A DNA stretch of 64,000 nt from Cocleimonas flava (GCF_004339015.1 NZ_SMFQ01000002.1:869351-933350); one strand, 5' to 3'; shown: positions 48,565 to 58,836, counted from the stretch's first letter. The notes: generated by a model not told the origin, from the letters alone. Program-made: numbers and translations.

Positions 48565-49374
48565 ATGGCTGATTACATTCAAAATAATTATTACGAACTT
48601 CAATTTGCCATCATTTTTGGTGGCATGTTTGTTTTTTTTATACTTGAAGGTTTTATTCCTCGTCGAAACCCCAGTCAAAATCAAACTGGGAGATGGTTTA
48701 ACAATATTGGTCTAGCTTTTTTTAATCATTTCATTGTTCTATTCTATTCAATCGGACTAGGTTTTGTTATTCAAAAGCTACACTCTGACACAACACTTGT
48801 TCGCCATTTTCAAATATCAGATATTAACATTTTCATATTTCTTGTTTTTTTGATGGAGTTCATTACCTATTGGTTACATCGTGCTTTTCATAAATTCCCA
48901 TTACTTTGGAAAATCCATGCGGTTCATCATTCTGACATAGAGATAGATGTAACCACAGGTCATCGCCATCATCCACTTGAGCCTATGATTAACGGGCTTA
49001 TCGCGACACCACTTATTATCTTTCTAGGTGCCCCGGTGATAGTCATTGCAATGGTTAATATTCTCCATGCCGCAATCGCACACTTTAGCCATAGCAATAT
49101 TGTTTTACCAAAACGACTTGATTCTTACTTACGAAAATTTATAGCAACTCCTGATTTTCATCGTATGCATCATTCGAGTCAGAGAAAATATACTGATAGT
49201 AATTTTTGCGTCATGTTTCCCATTTTCGATTATGTTTTTGGCACAGCAACTCGTTTACCTTATAACGAATTGCCTGAAATGGAGATTGGTCTTGAGTACT
49301 TTCGAGAACCTAAAAATAATCGACTAGATCAACTACTTCTAATGCCACTATTATCTGAAAAGTCTATTAATTAA
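48565..49374 (+). CDS. Sterol desaturase/fatty acid hydroxylase family protein (copy 2)
   Basis: 269 residues from the ATG at 48565; a GTG at 48559 adds two residues. His boxes HRAFH, HAVHH (plus HRHHP) and HRMHHSS are intact. Nearly colinear with copy 1 (both share FFLEGFIPRR-like and LLW/WKIHAVHH segments). Adjacent to midcut copy 2 on the same strand. A shared lipid or anchor substrate with copy 1 is inferred. Confidence 0.87.
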   Translation: MADYIQNNYYELQFAIIFGGMFVFFILEGFIPRRNPSQNQTGRWFNNIGLAFFNHFIVLFYSIGLGFVIQKLHSDTTLVRHFQISDINIFIFLVFLMEFITYWLHRAFHKFPLLWKIHAVHHSDIEIDVTTGHRHHPLEPMINGLIATPLIIFLGAPVIVIAMVNILHAAIAHFSHSNIVLPKRLDSYLRKFIATPDFHRMHHSSQRKYTDSNFCVMFPIFDYVFGTATRLPYNELPEMEIGLEYFREPKNNRLDQLLLMPLLSEKSIN

Positions 49375-49545
49375 CTTAGGTAAGGAAAAAAGTTGATCTT
49401 AATATATAATTAGATGTTTCCTATTTAATGATTTCTTTTGTGAAAAATTAGAGAGATTTCTATTATAGACTTGTCATTTATTGCATAATCCTCCGCCTAA
49501 AAATTACCATTTTTAAAAACAAAAAAGGGCTAACAAGGACAAATT

Positions 49546-50439
49546 ATGTGGTTTAAAAATCTCTATCTTTACAACTTTGAAAAAGAATTTCCCTTAGATG
49601 CAGAGCAGTTACATGAAGAATTGGCGAAGAAGCCTTTTGTTCCGTGTTCTGCTACTCAACGTGAAAGTGCAGGTTGGATTCCTCCTTTAGGTAAGAACGC
49701 AACTTCATTCACGCATGGATCAAATGGCTATATTTTATTAAGCATGGCACGTCAGGAACGTATTCTTCCTGCGTCTGTGATTAAAGAAACCTTAGATGAA
49801 AAAGTAGAAGCGATTGAGCTTAAAGAAAACCGTAAAGTGAGTTCTCGTGAGAAAAAAGATTTGCGCGAAGATATCGAGCACGAATTGTTGCCAAGAGCAT
49901 TCAAACGCACTCAAAAAATGGATGCCTGGATAGATCCTAAAAATGGTTGGTTAATTATAAATACGCCTTCCGGACCACGTGCTGAAGCTTTCACAAAATT
50001 ATTGCGTAGCACATTGGGTACGTTACCAGTGACATTGCCAGAATCTGAAACTTCTCCAGCCGTTGCTATGACTGAATGGTTAAGCAGTTCTAAAACCCCT
50101 GAGCCTTTTGATTTAGGTTTTGAGTGTGAGTTAAAAAATCAGGGTGATGACAAAGGCAGTGCAACATTCAAACAGCATGATTTAACCTTAGATGAAGTGC
50201 AGAAAAGTTTAGAAGCGGGTAAGTATGCAGCGAAGCTTGCATTAGAGTGGGATGAAAAAATTAGCTTTGTGTTAAGTGAAGACTTACAGATCAAAAAGCT
50301 TAAATTCCTTGATGTGCTTGAAGAAGAATTAAACGATAACGACCCAGAATCACACGAAGAGCATATGGATATTCAGTTTTCCTTGATGACGGGTGAAGTT
50401 TCTTTAATGCTTAAAGATTTGATGCGTGTGCTTAACTAA
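49546..50439 (+). CDS. rdgC: Recombination-associated protein RdgC
   Basis: 297 residues of RdgC: MWFKNLYLYNF, PFVPCSATQRESAGWIPPLG, and the C-terminal LSLMTGEVSLMLKDLM segment. RdgC is a ring-shaped DNA-binding protein that limits RecA. CAAGGAC precedes the ATG. A repeat terminator follows at 50477. Confidence 0.96.
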   Translation: MWFKNLYLYNFEKEFPLDAEQLHEELAKKPFVPCSATQRESAGWIPPLGKNATSFTHGSNGYILLSMARQERILPASVIKETLDEKVEAIELKENRKVSSREKKDLREDIEHELLPRAFKRTQKMDAWIDPKNGWLIINTPSGPRAEAFTKLLRSTLGTLPVTLPESETSPAVAMTEWLSSSKTPEPFDLGFECELKNQGDDKGSATFKQHDLTLDEVQKSLEAGKYAAKLALEWDEKISFVLSEDLQIKKLKFLDVLEEELNDNDPESHEEHMDIQFSLMTGEVSLMLKDLMRVLN

Positions 50440-50476
50440 ATAACGTATTAAATCAGTTAAACGATAATCAAATAAG

Positions 50477-50543
50477 CCACCCCCCTACTTTAGGGCACTT
50501 TTTTAGTTTCCATCATAAAAAGGCTTCTAAAGTAGGGGGGTGG
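50477..50543. repeat. Facing inverted pair of dispersed repeats between convergent genes
   Basis: Plus copy 50477-50504 (CCACCCCCCTACTTTAGGGC, six T) serves rdgC; minus copy 50516-50543 serves the ChaN-like gene. Arms CCACCCCCCTACTTTAG and their reverse complement match exactly, giving a long bidirectional hairpin. Confidence 0.85.
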
Positions 50544-50563
50544 CTTTATTTATTTACACTAAT

Positions 50564-51802
50564 CTATTTTTTATGAATCCTGCTGAAATCGAATGCGCCA
50601 TGTTTCTTCGGCTTACCAAGCACTAAGGTTTTAATCAGCGTTTTATTATTTCTTAGTAATTTCACCATCGCTTTATCCCCCGGCTTTTTATCTAAACGCC
50701 ATAAACTCACATCACTGGTTTCTTTTATTGTTTGATTGTCGATCGCGATAATGACATCTTTTGCTTGGATCCCTGCTTTTGTAGCTGCACCTTTGTCGAT
50801 GACCGAATTCACGATTACACCCCGATCAGCTTCACCCATCATGATGCCGATAAGTCCTGCCGGTGGTAATTTTGCCTCTGGTGAATAAAGCAAATAATCT
50901 GCATTTTTAGAAGATGGATTCGATTGAATGCTGCTACTACTTAAAATCACCAAAGAATGTTTTTTATTATTTAGCTGTCGATCAAGACGGCTTGGAATAC
51001 CTTCTCGATTTATCAGATGACCACTGCCAGTAATCACAACCATTTTTCTTTTTGGGTATTTTTTTAAATAATTAGCAGCCGCAAAAGCCATACCTTCATC
51101 CCAGGCTAATTGCGCATCATAGAAGTTATCAAACGCCTTGCTATTGTTTTTCACCCCATGGGAATGCATCGAGTACACAGTTTTTAAACGTGCCTCATAG
51201 TCTTTATTCGATCGATCGAGCGTTTTGGGTAATAAGGCGCGGTCTTTCGATGAAAGACCCTTAATGCCTACTTTTGCAACCCGCTTAGTTACTTCCTGGG
51301 GAATATTCAATGCAATTAGTGGAATTTTATTCGCTTTTGCATAATCAAAAATAGGTCTATAGAGACGGAAATCGTACTTCCAGCGTTTATACCATTCTAC
51401 TTTTCTTAACATCTCGCGTTCATTAATTCGACCTGCGATATAATCATCCAGTGCAGATTGAAACGGTTGTTGAACCATCTCTAATCCAATACTTAGCCCA
51501 CCCCCCCACTTATAGTGAGTTTTTTTAATCACTGCTAATTGATTAAGATGGTGTCCGTAATCGGTGTGTGATTCGCCGACAAACACGACGCGATATTGGT
51601 CTAGCTCATTCGATAATGTATCCAGCGGTTGGATTGCTTTCAGATCTAAAACACTGATCTGCTGATCATGTTCAGTTTGTGCGTCATGATTGGCAGATTT
51701 ACTGTTTGATGATTTGCTCACTGAATGTTGTGAACAGGCACTTACACTCATCAAAACAAGTAGCATTAAAGGAAGTGTGTATTTCATTGTCGTAGATTTC
51801 AT
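50564..51802 (-). CDS. ChaN/Tiki-like lipoprotein with C-terminal PDZ domain
   Basis: 412 residues. Lipobox MSVSAC (18-23); ChaN-like domain about 60-310 (VVFVGESHTDYGHHL near 72-86, IGLEMVQQPFQSALDDYIAG, MVVITGSGHLINREGIPSRL); PDZ domain about 325-405. The ChaN family is linked to iron/haem uptake at the outer membrane. Codons for about 93-103 (KKTHYKWGGGLS) are a full copy of the dispersed repeat, inserted just before the conserved IGLEM strand. Confidence 0.84.
   Translation of the reverse strand: MKSTTMKYTLPLMLLVLMSVSACSQHSVSKSSNSKSANHDAQTEHDQQISVLDLKAIQPLDTLSNELDQYRVVFVGESHTDYGHHLNQLAVIKKTHYKWGGGLSIGLEMVQQPFQSALDDYIAGRINEREMLRKVEWYKRWKYDFRLYRPIFDYAKANKIPLIALNIPQEVTKRVAKVGIKGLSSKDRALLPKTLDRSNKDYEARLKTVYSMHSHGVKNNSKAFDNFYDAQLAWDEGMAFAAANYLKKYPKRKMVVITGSGHLINREGIPSRLDRQLNNKKHSLVILSSSSIQSNPSSKNADYLLYSPEAKLPPAGLIGIMMGEADRGVIVNSVIDKGAATKAGIQAKDVIIAIDNQTIKETSDVSLWRLDKKPGDKAMVKLLRNNKTLIKTLVLGKPKKHGAFDFSRIHKK
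51498..51526 (+). repeat. Dispersed C-rich repeat, full copy inside the ChaN-like gene
   Basis: CCACCCCCCCACTTATAGTG with a seven-T run; in the minus-strand gene it reads as Lys-Lys-Thr-His-Tyr-Lys-Trp-Gly-Gly-Gly. Frame is kept, no stop is created. Confidence 0.75.
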
Positions 51803-51921
51803 CCCTTCATTGTACGAGCTTTTACAAACTTTTTACAAAGTCCTTACATCGTTTTCACGTATGATTGTTCTTGTTCACTTAAAGTCATTCTTCCACAAAC
51901 AAGAAATAAAGGTATGACGAG

Positions 51922-53292
51922 ATGACAGGGAAAAACATGCAACCATTTTGGAAAAAATTATTAGGTGCCGTTGGTATCGCTTCGTTTAGCTTATTGGGAA
52001 GTACGCTGGCGATGACATCAGCCCAAGCGAAACAAGTTGAATTACGCGCAGAACTAGGCAGCCCAGTAATAGAAGCAGGCAAAAAACAAACCACGTTTTT
52101 AAAAATAGCCTTAACCGGTTTTAAACTGGATGACGAGTCAGATCGTACACCTGCGAATATTGCCATTGTGTTAGATAAATCAGGTTCAATGGGAGGAGAT
52201 AAACTGCAAAGCGCAAAACAAGCTGCACGCATGGCGGTGAATCTGTTAAATGACAATGACATCATTTCAATCATCAGCTACGACTCAACCGTGAATGTAC
52301 TGGTTCCGGCAACAAAGGTAAGCGATAAGAAAGCGATTCATCGTGCAATTGATAGAATGCGTTCCAACGGTAAAACAGCGTTGTTTGCAGGTGTCAGCAA
52401 AGGAGCAGCAGAAATTCGCAAGTTTTTAGATAAGGATCGTGTTAATCGCGTGATTTTATTATCCGATGGACAGGCTAATGTGGGTCCAAGCTCTCCCAGT
52501 CAACTAGGTGACTTAGGTGCGTCACTAAGCAAAGACGGCATCACAGTCACTACCATAGGTTTAGGCACAGGATACAACGAAGACCTCATGGCAAATCTGG
52601 CTGGGTATAGCGACGGTAATCACGCATTTGTTAAAGACGCAGAAGACCTGGCTAAGATTTTCAAATACGAGTTTGGTGATGTTCTATCCGTTGTTGCACA
52701 AGATGTTGAAATAAAAATTCAATGTAAAAATGGCATCAAGCCAATTCGAATTTTAGGCCGTGACGGAACGATTTTAGGTCAAACTGTGAAGACGAATATG
52801 AGTCAGCTGTATAGTGAACAGGAGAAGTTTGTATTAATCGAAGTGGAAGTGCCAGCAGGCAGAGCAAAACAACAAGTGTCTTTAGCTGACGTAAGTGTGG
52901 CTTATCAAAATATGCAGAGTAACCAACAGGATAAACTCGCTGATAATATGACCATTGCTTACAGCGCATCTCAAGCGGATGTGAGACGCGCTTTAAATCG
53001 TAGCGTTGAAGTAACTGCAACTAAGCAGGTAGCAAATGAAGCAAGTAAAGAAGCACTTCGTTTACGCGACCAAGGCCAGTTAAAAGAAGCGCAGGAAGTA
53101 TTGAAAGGCAGTGCGCGAGTTATCAAACGCAAAGCAGAGCAACTTGGTGGGTCTGAAGCGGGCTTATTGAATTCGTTTAGCTCATCAATCAGTGAAGATG
53201 CGAATACGATCATGGAAGAAAAAGACTGGAACCAAAACAGAAAGTCTCTTAAAGCCAGACAATATAAATTAGATAAGCAGCAGTCTTATTAA
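51922..53292 (+). CDS. Secreted von Willebrand factor A domain protein
   Basis: 456 residues. Signal peptide (cleavage near SAQAK), then a VWA domain with MIDAS DKSGS (about 89-93) and T/D partners (LSDGQANVG), followed by a long helical C-terminal region with many Gln, Arg and Lys. Likely an exported adhesion, sensing or scaffold protein. A histidine kinase and response regulator follow on the same strand. Confidence 0.87.
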   Translation: MTGKNMQPFWKKLLGAVGIASFSLLGSTLAMTSAQAKQVELRAELGSPVIEAGKKQTTFLKIALTGFKLDDESDRTPANIAIVLDKSGSMGGDKLQSAKQAARMAVNLLNDNDIISIISYDSTVNVLVPATKVSDKKAIHRAIDRMRSNGKTALFAGVSKGAAEIRKFLDKDRVNRVILLSDGQANVGPSSPSQLGDLGASLSKDGITVTTIGLGTGYNEDLMANLAGYSDGNHAFVKDAEDLAKIFKYEFGDVLSVVAQDVEIKIQCKNGIKPIRILGRDGTILGQTVKTNMSQLYSEQEKFVLIEVEVPAGRAKQQVSLADVSVAYQNMQSNQQDKLADNMTIAYSASQADVRRALNRSVEVTATKQVANEASKEALRLRDQGQLKEAQEVLKGSARVIKRKAEQLGGSEAGLLNSFSSSISEDANTIMEEKDWNQNRKSLKARQYKLDKQQSY

Positions 53293-53319
53293 TTGGTAAT
53301 TTATCGACTGGATATATAT

Positions 53320-53352
53320 ACGAGGCCCAGAAAATATGGGTCTCGTATTTTT
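53320..53352 (+). terminator. Terminator after the VWA gene
   Basis: ACGAGGCCCA pairs with TGGGTCTCGT (one G-U pair), then a T-rich run. It separates the VWA gene from the kinase gene, so the kinase probably has its own promoter. Confidence 0.75.
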
Positions 53353-53475
53353 CTATATAATGAATTTACTGATAAGCTTTGCTCCATTAATACAACTGAG
53401 AACACAACTGAGTTTCAACTAGGCTAACGTTTAGTTTAGCCTCGACTGAATAACCACAACGGAATAAATTTTTTA

Positions 53476-55305
53476 ATGCCTCAAAGCACTAAACATAAAA
53501 AACTAATTATCATATTGATATTGATTGTAGTGCTGCCATTGCTATTACTTGCATGGCAAGGCTGGAAGATTAATCAGGATAATAAACAACTTAATAGTGC
53601 GCGTTTTGATAGTTTGGTGAGTGCCAGACTAAACCAAGTCGATACGGTGATTCAAAGCTATTTCGAAGAGATGCAAATCCAGTGGGGTTTACAAATTCAA
53701 CAATGGAATCTGGGCAATGACCAGATTCGAAAACGCATCGATGATAACGGCAATATCCGCCAGATTTTTGTTATTGATGCTCAGAACAAGCGTCAATTTC
53801 CACCAACGAACGAAGCGGTCACACAAGCAGAACAAACCTTCGTCGATCGCCTCGAACTGATATGGCGCGATCCGCAAATGTTGATTACAAACCAAAGTAA
53901 TCAGCTAGAACTTGGGGAGTCAAAAGGTCAGCAGATAGCCGCTAATACGAAGAAGAATTCACGCGCTTTGATAAAAATAGATTCAGCGTCTTCTTTTTCT
54001 TCGACATTTTCTAACTCAACTAAACCATCTAGTGCTCCTCAGTCTATGCAAAATGCCGATGCAATTGCACAACTTGATAAGCAGGAAAAAATTCAGGCAG
54101 AAATATCCTCCATGTCTGCACCCGTTACAAAATCAGCCTCTTATGAATCATCCAAAATAGCTAAAAGCAAAACAACACCTAGGAGCAGCACCAATAAAGC
54201 AAAACGACAAGGCTGGTATATGTGGCATTGGGGAAGCGATTCTAATTTGATTTTTTGGCAACAGAAAGACAATGGCATCATCGTTGGCGTAGAAATGGAA
54301 CCCGTCCGCGTAAAAGCCGATTTAATAAGTCGTTTACCCGATACCGTTCCTGGTGATGAAAGCAGTGATTTTCGATTACGCTTACTCGATACCGCTGGAC
54401 AAGTGGTTTATCAATGGGGTAATTATCAACTCACAAGTGCTAAAGATGTACCGCAGCAAAAACGTCCTTTGAGTTATCCACTTTCAAGCTGGGCGCTGGA
54501 ATATCATGGCGAACCGTTTAATCAATCTGCCTTATCCCGATATACCTTGTTACTGACCTTTTTCGGTTTTGCTTTTTTGATCTCGGCGTTGGCATGGTTT
54601 TTATACCGGGAACAAACGCGTGAGATGCGTTTGGCCGAGCAACGTGTGCAATTTGTAAGTCAGGTATCTCACGAGCTTAAAACACCCCTAACAAATATCA
54701 GAATGTATGCAGAATTGTTAGAAGATCAACTGGAGCAGCAAATCTCGGAAGAACAACCTAAGCGTTATGTTCAGGTAATAACCGATGAAAGTAAGCGTTT
54801 ATCCCGTCTTATTTCTAATGTGTTGAATTTCTCAAGGGCGCCCAGAGTTCACAAGCGCGAGATATATCCCGATGATATTGTTAAACAATCCATAGAACAT
54901 TTTTCACCCAGTCTGGAAGCAAAGCAAATTGCTTTGGAATTAGCTTTAAATGCAGATGAAGAAATCATAAGCGACCCCGATATTTTAGAACAAGTGCTAA
55001 ACAATCTATTAAGCAACGTTGAAAAATACGCTGCCAATGGAAAGCGCTTGGATATCAAAAGTGAGATTAAAGATGATGAATATCGCCTGTCTGTTAGAGA
55101 TTATGGCGATGGTATTTCAAAAAGTGAACGCAAGCATATCTTCAAGCCCTTCTACCGAATCCATGACAAGCTAACTGAAGGTGTTAGTGGCACTGGTATT
55201 GGTCTAACAATTGCTCGACAACAAGCGCAACACTTGGGTGGCTCATTAGAATATATTGATGTTGACCAAGGAGCTTGCTTTGAATTACGCATACCTACGA
55301 AGTAA
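53476..55305 (+). CDS. Sensor histidine kinase
   Basis: 609 residues. N-terminal membrane helix (about 11-29), a long periplasmic domain (30-350) that includes a Ser/Lys/Thr-rich low-complexity stretch (about 150-250), second helix (about 355-378), then HisKA with His399 (VSHELKTPLTNIRMY) and an HATPase domain (NLLSNVEKYA, GDGIS, GTGIGLTIA). It should phosphorylate the regulator encoded 24 bases downstream. The signal sensed is unknown. Confidence 0.9.
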   Translation: MPQSTKHKKLIIILILIVVLPLLLLAWQGWKINQDNKQLNSARFDSLVSARLNQVDTVIQSYFEEMQIQWGLQIQQWNLGNDQIRKRIDDNGNIRQIFVIDAQNKRQFPPTNEAVTQAEQTFVDRLELIWRDPQMLITNQSNQLELGESKGQQIAANTKKNSRALIKIDSASSFSSTFSNSTKPSSAPQSMQNADAIAQLDKQEKIQAEISSMSAPVTKSASYESSKIAKSKTTPRSSTNKAKRQGWYMWHWGSDSNLIFWQQKDNGIIVGVEMEPVRVKADLISRLPDTVPGDESSDFRLRLLDTAGQVVYQWGNYQLTSAKDVPQQKRPLSYPLSSWALEYHGEPFNQSALSRYTLLLTFFGFAFLISALAWFLYREQTREMRLAEQRVQFVSQVSHELKTPLTNIRMYAELLEDQLEQQISEEQPKRYVQVITDESKRLSRLISNVLNFSRAPRVHKREIYPDDIVKQSIEHFSPSLEAKQIALELALNADEEIISDPDILEQVLNNLLSNVEKYAANGKRLDIKSEIKDDEYRLSVRDYGDGISKSERKHIFKPFYRIHDKLTEGVSGTGIGLTIARQQAQHLGGSLEYIDVDQGACFELRIPTK

Positions 55306-55329
55306 ATAACACCTTAAGAGTCAGCTAAC

Positions 55330-56013
55330 ATGAAAATATTAATTGCAGAAGATGACCATAATATTCGACAAGGGCTGGATGACTTGTTGTCACAAGAAGG
55401 CTATGAAATTGATGCAGCGGAGAACGGTAAAATCGCTCTCGAACGCTTTAAACAACATAAACCACAATTTGTGATTCTGGATATTATGATGCCAGAAATG
55501 GATGGTTACGCTGCGTGTCGTGAGATTAGAAGTCTAGATACTGATATTCCTATTATTTTCTTAAGCGCAAAATCAGAAGAAATTGATCGGGTCATAGGAT
55601 TGGAATTAGGTGCCGATGATTACATTAGCAAGCCTTTCGGAACCCGGGAAGTTGTCGCTAGAATACGAGCGATTACCCGTCGTTATCTAAAAACGAATAA
55701 CACCCCGAGTGAGCAAACAAGTTTCAGTTTTGGTGATTTAGAAGTCTATCCGAGTGAATTAAGGGCTAAAAAAGATGATAGCTTCATAGACTTAAGTTTA
55801 CGCGAGATAAAAGTACTTCAAACGCTGTCAAATCATCAAGGTGAAGTGGTTACCCGTGATCAATTGTTCAATGAATGCTGGGGCTATGATCATATGCCGA
55901 ATAGCAGAACGCTGGATCAGCATATTTCTAAATTACGTAAGTTGATTGAAACAAACCCTACAGAACCCGTTTTAATCAAAACGGTGCATGGTATGGGTTA
56001 TCGTTACGAGTAA
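55330..56013 (+). CDS. OmpR-family response regulator
   Basis: 227 residues. Receiver domain with the phospho-acceptor Asp51 (VILDIMMPEMDG), Lys in SKPFGTREV, and a winged-helix C-terminal domain (DLSLREIKVLQTLSNHQGEVVTRDQL, RTLDQHISKLRKLIE, TVHGMGYRYE). Paired with the histidine kinase upstream; the regulon may include the VWA gene. Confidence 0.94.
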   Translation: MKILIAEDDHNIRQGLDDLLSQEGYEIDAAENGKIALERFKQHKPQFVILDIMMPEMDGYAACREIRSLDTDIPIIFLSAKSEEIDRVIGLELGADDYISKPFGTREVVARIRAITRRYLKTNNTPSEQTSFSFGDLEVYPSELRAKKDDSFIDLSLREIKVLQTLSNHQGEVVTRDQLFNECWGYDHMPNSRTLDQHISKLRKLIETNPTEPVLIKTVHGMGYRYE

Positions 56014-56032
56014 GGTAAAACGTTAACGCAAA

Positions 56033-56617
56033 TCAGGAACAGATAATGGTCACGATCTGAGGAAACTCACCTTCTTTAAAACTGGGTTTTTCTTCAAGGC
56101 TCGTTTTACATTTTTCTTTCAGGCCAAAGCCTAGGCTTACATCAGCAGGATTTTCATAATACAAAATCGCTGTTGCAGTTGGGTCCGAATAATCGAATGT
56201 TAATTTTTTCACACTGCCAAGCGCTGGTGGCGAGGTAAACGGCAAAGTAAAACTAATTTGTAGATTTGTTTCTTTGTCGTATTTAACTTCTTCTAGTTTA
56301 AAATTTTGCGCTTTTCCGATGCTTAACGTTTTGTCTTCTAATTTAATTTTAGTGAAAAACTTAAAGCGCTCAAGATTGTTATTGATTGATTTACCGAGCT
56401 TTGTCAGATCGGGCTCATCTTTCAACATATCGCCACTAACTATCGGGTCGTAAACCCAAACCATGCCTACGCCACTAATCTGGCCATCAGTATTCGCTTG
56501 AAGCTCACTTTTCAGCTGAACCTCGTAATGCATTCCGTGCGAAAAAGCTGGCTGGCTGGAAAATACAAAAAGAACAAATAAGAAGGTTAAAAATGAAGAG
56601 GATAGGATCTTAAACAT
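56033..56617 (-). CDS. DUF1007 family exported protein
   Basis: 194 residues; signal peptide ending at PAFS, then HGMHYEVQLKSEL, which resembles the metal-ligand His motif of DUF1007, and one Cys near each of the last loops. The family is often near nickel or zinc transport genes; none is here, so the role is unknown. Convergent with the response-regulator gene. Confidence 0.7.
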   Translation of the reverse strand: MFKILSSSFLTFLFVLFVFSSQPAFSHGMHYEVQLKSELQANTDGQISGVGMVWVYDPIVSGDMLKDEPDLTKLGKSINNNLERFKFFTKIKLEDKTLSIGKAQNFKLEEVKYDKETNLQISFTLPFTSPPALGSVKKLTFDYSDPTATAILYYENPADVSLGFGLKEKCKTSLEEKPSFKEGEFPQIVTIICS

Positions 56618-56704
56618 AGACGAAAGCCCAAAAGGTTAGATCATAGAATGAATACAAATTTACACAAATAGTATTTTTGTAAATGGATATTGTTAATACG
56701 AAAA

Positions 56705-56748
56705 CCCCACTTAAAGGCAATAAAAAAGGCCTGTAAGTGGGGAGGTGT
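56705..56748. repeat. Facing inverted pair of dispersed repeats downstream of typA
   Basis: Arms CCCCACTT (plus) and AAGTGGGG (reverse) bracket an A-run; the minus copy (CACCTCCCCACTTACAGGCC, then a six-T run) lies downstream of typA in its direction. This copy has T/C substitutions in the C-run. Confidence 0.7.
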
Positions 56749-56813
56749 ATATTCTTTCAATATTTAATCTTTCGTATTCTATTTAGTCAAACATGAAAGA
56801 TTTGACGAAACAT

Positions 56814-58631
56814 TTACTTTGAAGAACGAGTCGCCGCTTTACGCAAACTTTCGTTAAGAATTTTCTTACGAATACGAATGCTATCTGGTGTGATTTCTAC
56901 AAGCTCATCATCATCAACAAACTCTAACGCTTGCTCAAGTGTGAATTTAATCGGCTTAACCAGAATCAAGTTTTCATCAGTTCCTGCAGCACGGATATTG
57001 TTTAACTGTTTTGCCTTAAGAGGGTTAACAACCAAATCGTTATCGCGACTGTGAATACCCACTACCTGACCTTCGTAAACTTCTTGTGCGTGATCGATAA
57101 ACATCTTACCGCGTTCTTGAAGGTTGAAGATAGCAAATGCTAGTGCTTTACCTGTAGCGTTAGAAACCAATACACCACTACTACGCTGACCAATCTCTTC
57201 TTTGATGAATGGGCCGTAATGATCAAATGAGTGATACATCAAACCTGTTCCAGAAGTCAACGTCATGAATTCAGTCTGGAAACCAATCAAGCCACGTGAT
57301 GGAATTACATATTCAAGACGAATACGTCCTTTACCATCAGTTTCCATGTTTTGAAGAGCGCCTTTACGTTCGCCCATCTTTTCCATGATGCTACCCTGAT
57401 GATTCTCTTCGATATCGATCGTCAAGTTCTCATAAGGTTCTTCACGGCTGTCACCTTCACCACGTACAACTACTTCTGGACGAGATACAGCAACTTCGAA
57501 GCCTTCACGACGCATATTTTCAATCAATATACCAAGGTGTAATTCACCACGACCCGATACTCTGAACTTATCAATGTCGTCACCTGGCTCAACACGCAAA
57601 GCAACGTTGTGTAAAAGCTCTTCATCTAGACGTTCTTGAATGTTTCTTGATGTTACGTATTTACCTTCTTTACCAGCGAACGGTGAATTGTTTACCTGGA
57701 AAGTCATGCTTACTGTTGGCTCATCAACCGTCATTGCAGGAAGAGCGACTACGTTATCAGGATCACATAACGTGTCTGAAATGTGTAATTTATCCATACC
57801 TGTAAACGCGATGATGTCACCAGCTTGTGCGTGATCTACATCGATACGATCAAGTCCGTGGAAACCCATTGGCTGAAGGATACGACCGTTACGAATCTTG
57901 CCTTCTGCATCAATAACTTTAACAGCAGAGTTCTTTTTGATCTTACCCTGTTTGATACGACCAATACCGATCAAACCTGTGTAAGAGTTATAATCTAACT
58001 GACTTACCTGCATCTGGAATGGTGCATCTGGGTCTACATCTGGATGGTTTACGCTATCTACGATAGTTTGAAATAGCGGTGTCATGTCGCCACTATCAAC
58101 CGTATCTTCCATGCCTGCATAGCCATTGATTGCTGATGCATAAACTACTGGGAAGTCTAACTGCTCGTCAGTTGCACCAAGCTTATCGAATAGTTCGAAA
58201 GTTTGGTCAAGTGCCCAATCAGGACGTGCACCCGGACGGTCAATTTTATTAATAACAACAATCGGCTTGAAGCCCATTGCGAAAGCTTTTGATGTTACAA
58301 AGCGTGTTTGTGGCATTGGGCCATCAACAGCATCAACAAGTAGTAATACCGAATCAACCATCGACAATACACGTTCAACCTCACCACCAAAGTCGGCATG
58401 ACCCGGTGTGTCTACGATGTTGATGCGGTAATCATTCCATTTGATAGCCGTATTTTTTGCAAGGATAGTAATACCACGTTCTTGTTCAATGGCATTCGAG
58501 TCCATCATACGTTCAGAGACATTAGCGCGATCACCAAGGGTGCCAGACTGCTCCAACATTTTATCTACCAAAGTAGTTTTACCATGATCTACGTGGGCAA
58601 TAATGGCAATATTTCTTAAATTTTCAATCAC
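56814..58631 (-). CDS. typA: Ribosome-binding GTPase TypA/BipA
   Basis: 605 residues of TypA/Bip[15 protein letters not shown] (G1), [16 protein letters not shown] (G3), NKIDRPGA (G4), later domains II-III and the BipA-specific C terminus. Start is GTG. It helps assemble 50S subunits at low temperature or under stress. Confidence 0.97.
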   Translation of the reverse strand: MIENLRNIAIIAHVDHGKTTLVDKMLEQSGTLGDRANVSERMMDSNAIEQERGITILAKNTAIKWNDYRINIVDTPGHADFGGEVERVLSMVDSVLLLVDAVDGPMPQTRFVTSKAFAMGFKPIVVINKIDRPGARPDWALDQTFELFDKLGATDEQLDFPVVYASAINGYAGMEDTVDSGDMTPLFQTIVDSVNHPDVDPDAPFQMQVSQLDYNSYTGLIGIGRIKQGKIKKNSAVKVIDAEGKIRNGRILQPMGFHGLDRIDVDHAQAGDIIAFTGMDKLHISDTLCDPDNVVALPAMTVDEPTVSMTFQVNNSPFAGKEGKYVTSRNIQERLDEELLHNVALRVEPGDDIDKFRVSGRGELHLGILIENMRREGFEVAVSRPEVVVRGEGDSREEPYENLTIDIEENHQGSIMEKMGERKGALQNMETDGKGRIRLEYVIPSRGLIGFQTEFMTLTSGTGLMYHSFDHYGPFIKEEIGQRSSGVLVSNATGKALAFAIFNLQERGKMFIDHAQEVYEGQVVGIHSRDNDLVVNPLKAKQLNNIRAAGTDENLILVKPIKFTLEQALEFVDDDELVEITPDSIRIRKKILNESLRKAATRSSK

Positions 58632-58793
58632 GACAAAAGTCTCTATTTATATAAGGAGGGTTAATTTCATTCACTATTAACCGAGGCGCGCGATTATACA
58701 AGGTGTTATGCATTAATAATACCCCTTATTCATCACTATATTTGGAACTACGCTCAGTTAATATAACAAATTATTACAGATAGATTTTTAATT

Positions 58794-58836
58794 TGTGACT
58801 TTTGTCACATAACTTTGATCATCCGCTATGTATATT
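58794..58836 (+). promoter_or_regulatory. CRP-like site and -10 upstream of the LuxR-type regulator
   Basis: TGTGA-N6-TCACA at 58794-58809 is a perfect CRP core. A TATATT at 58831-58836 would start transcription near 58843, placing the site centre at -41.5, the class II activation position. The gene begins at 58961. Confidence 0.6.
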
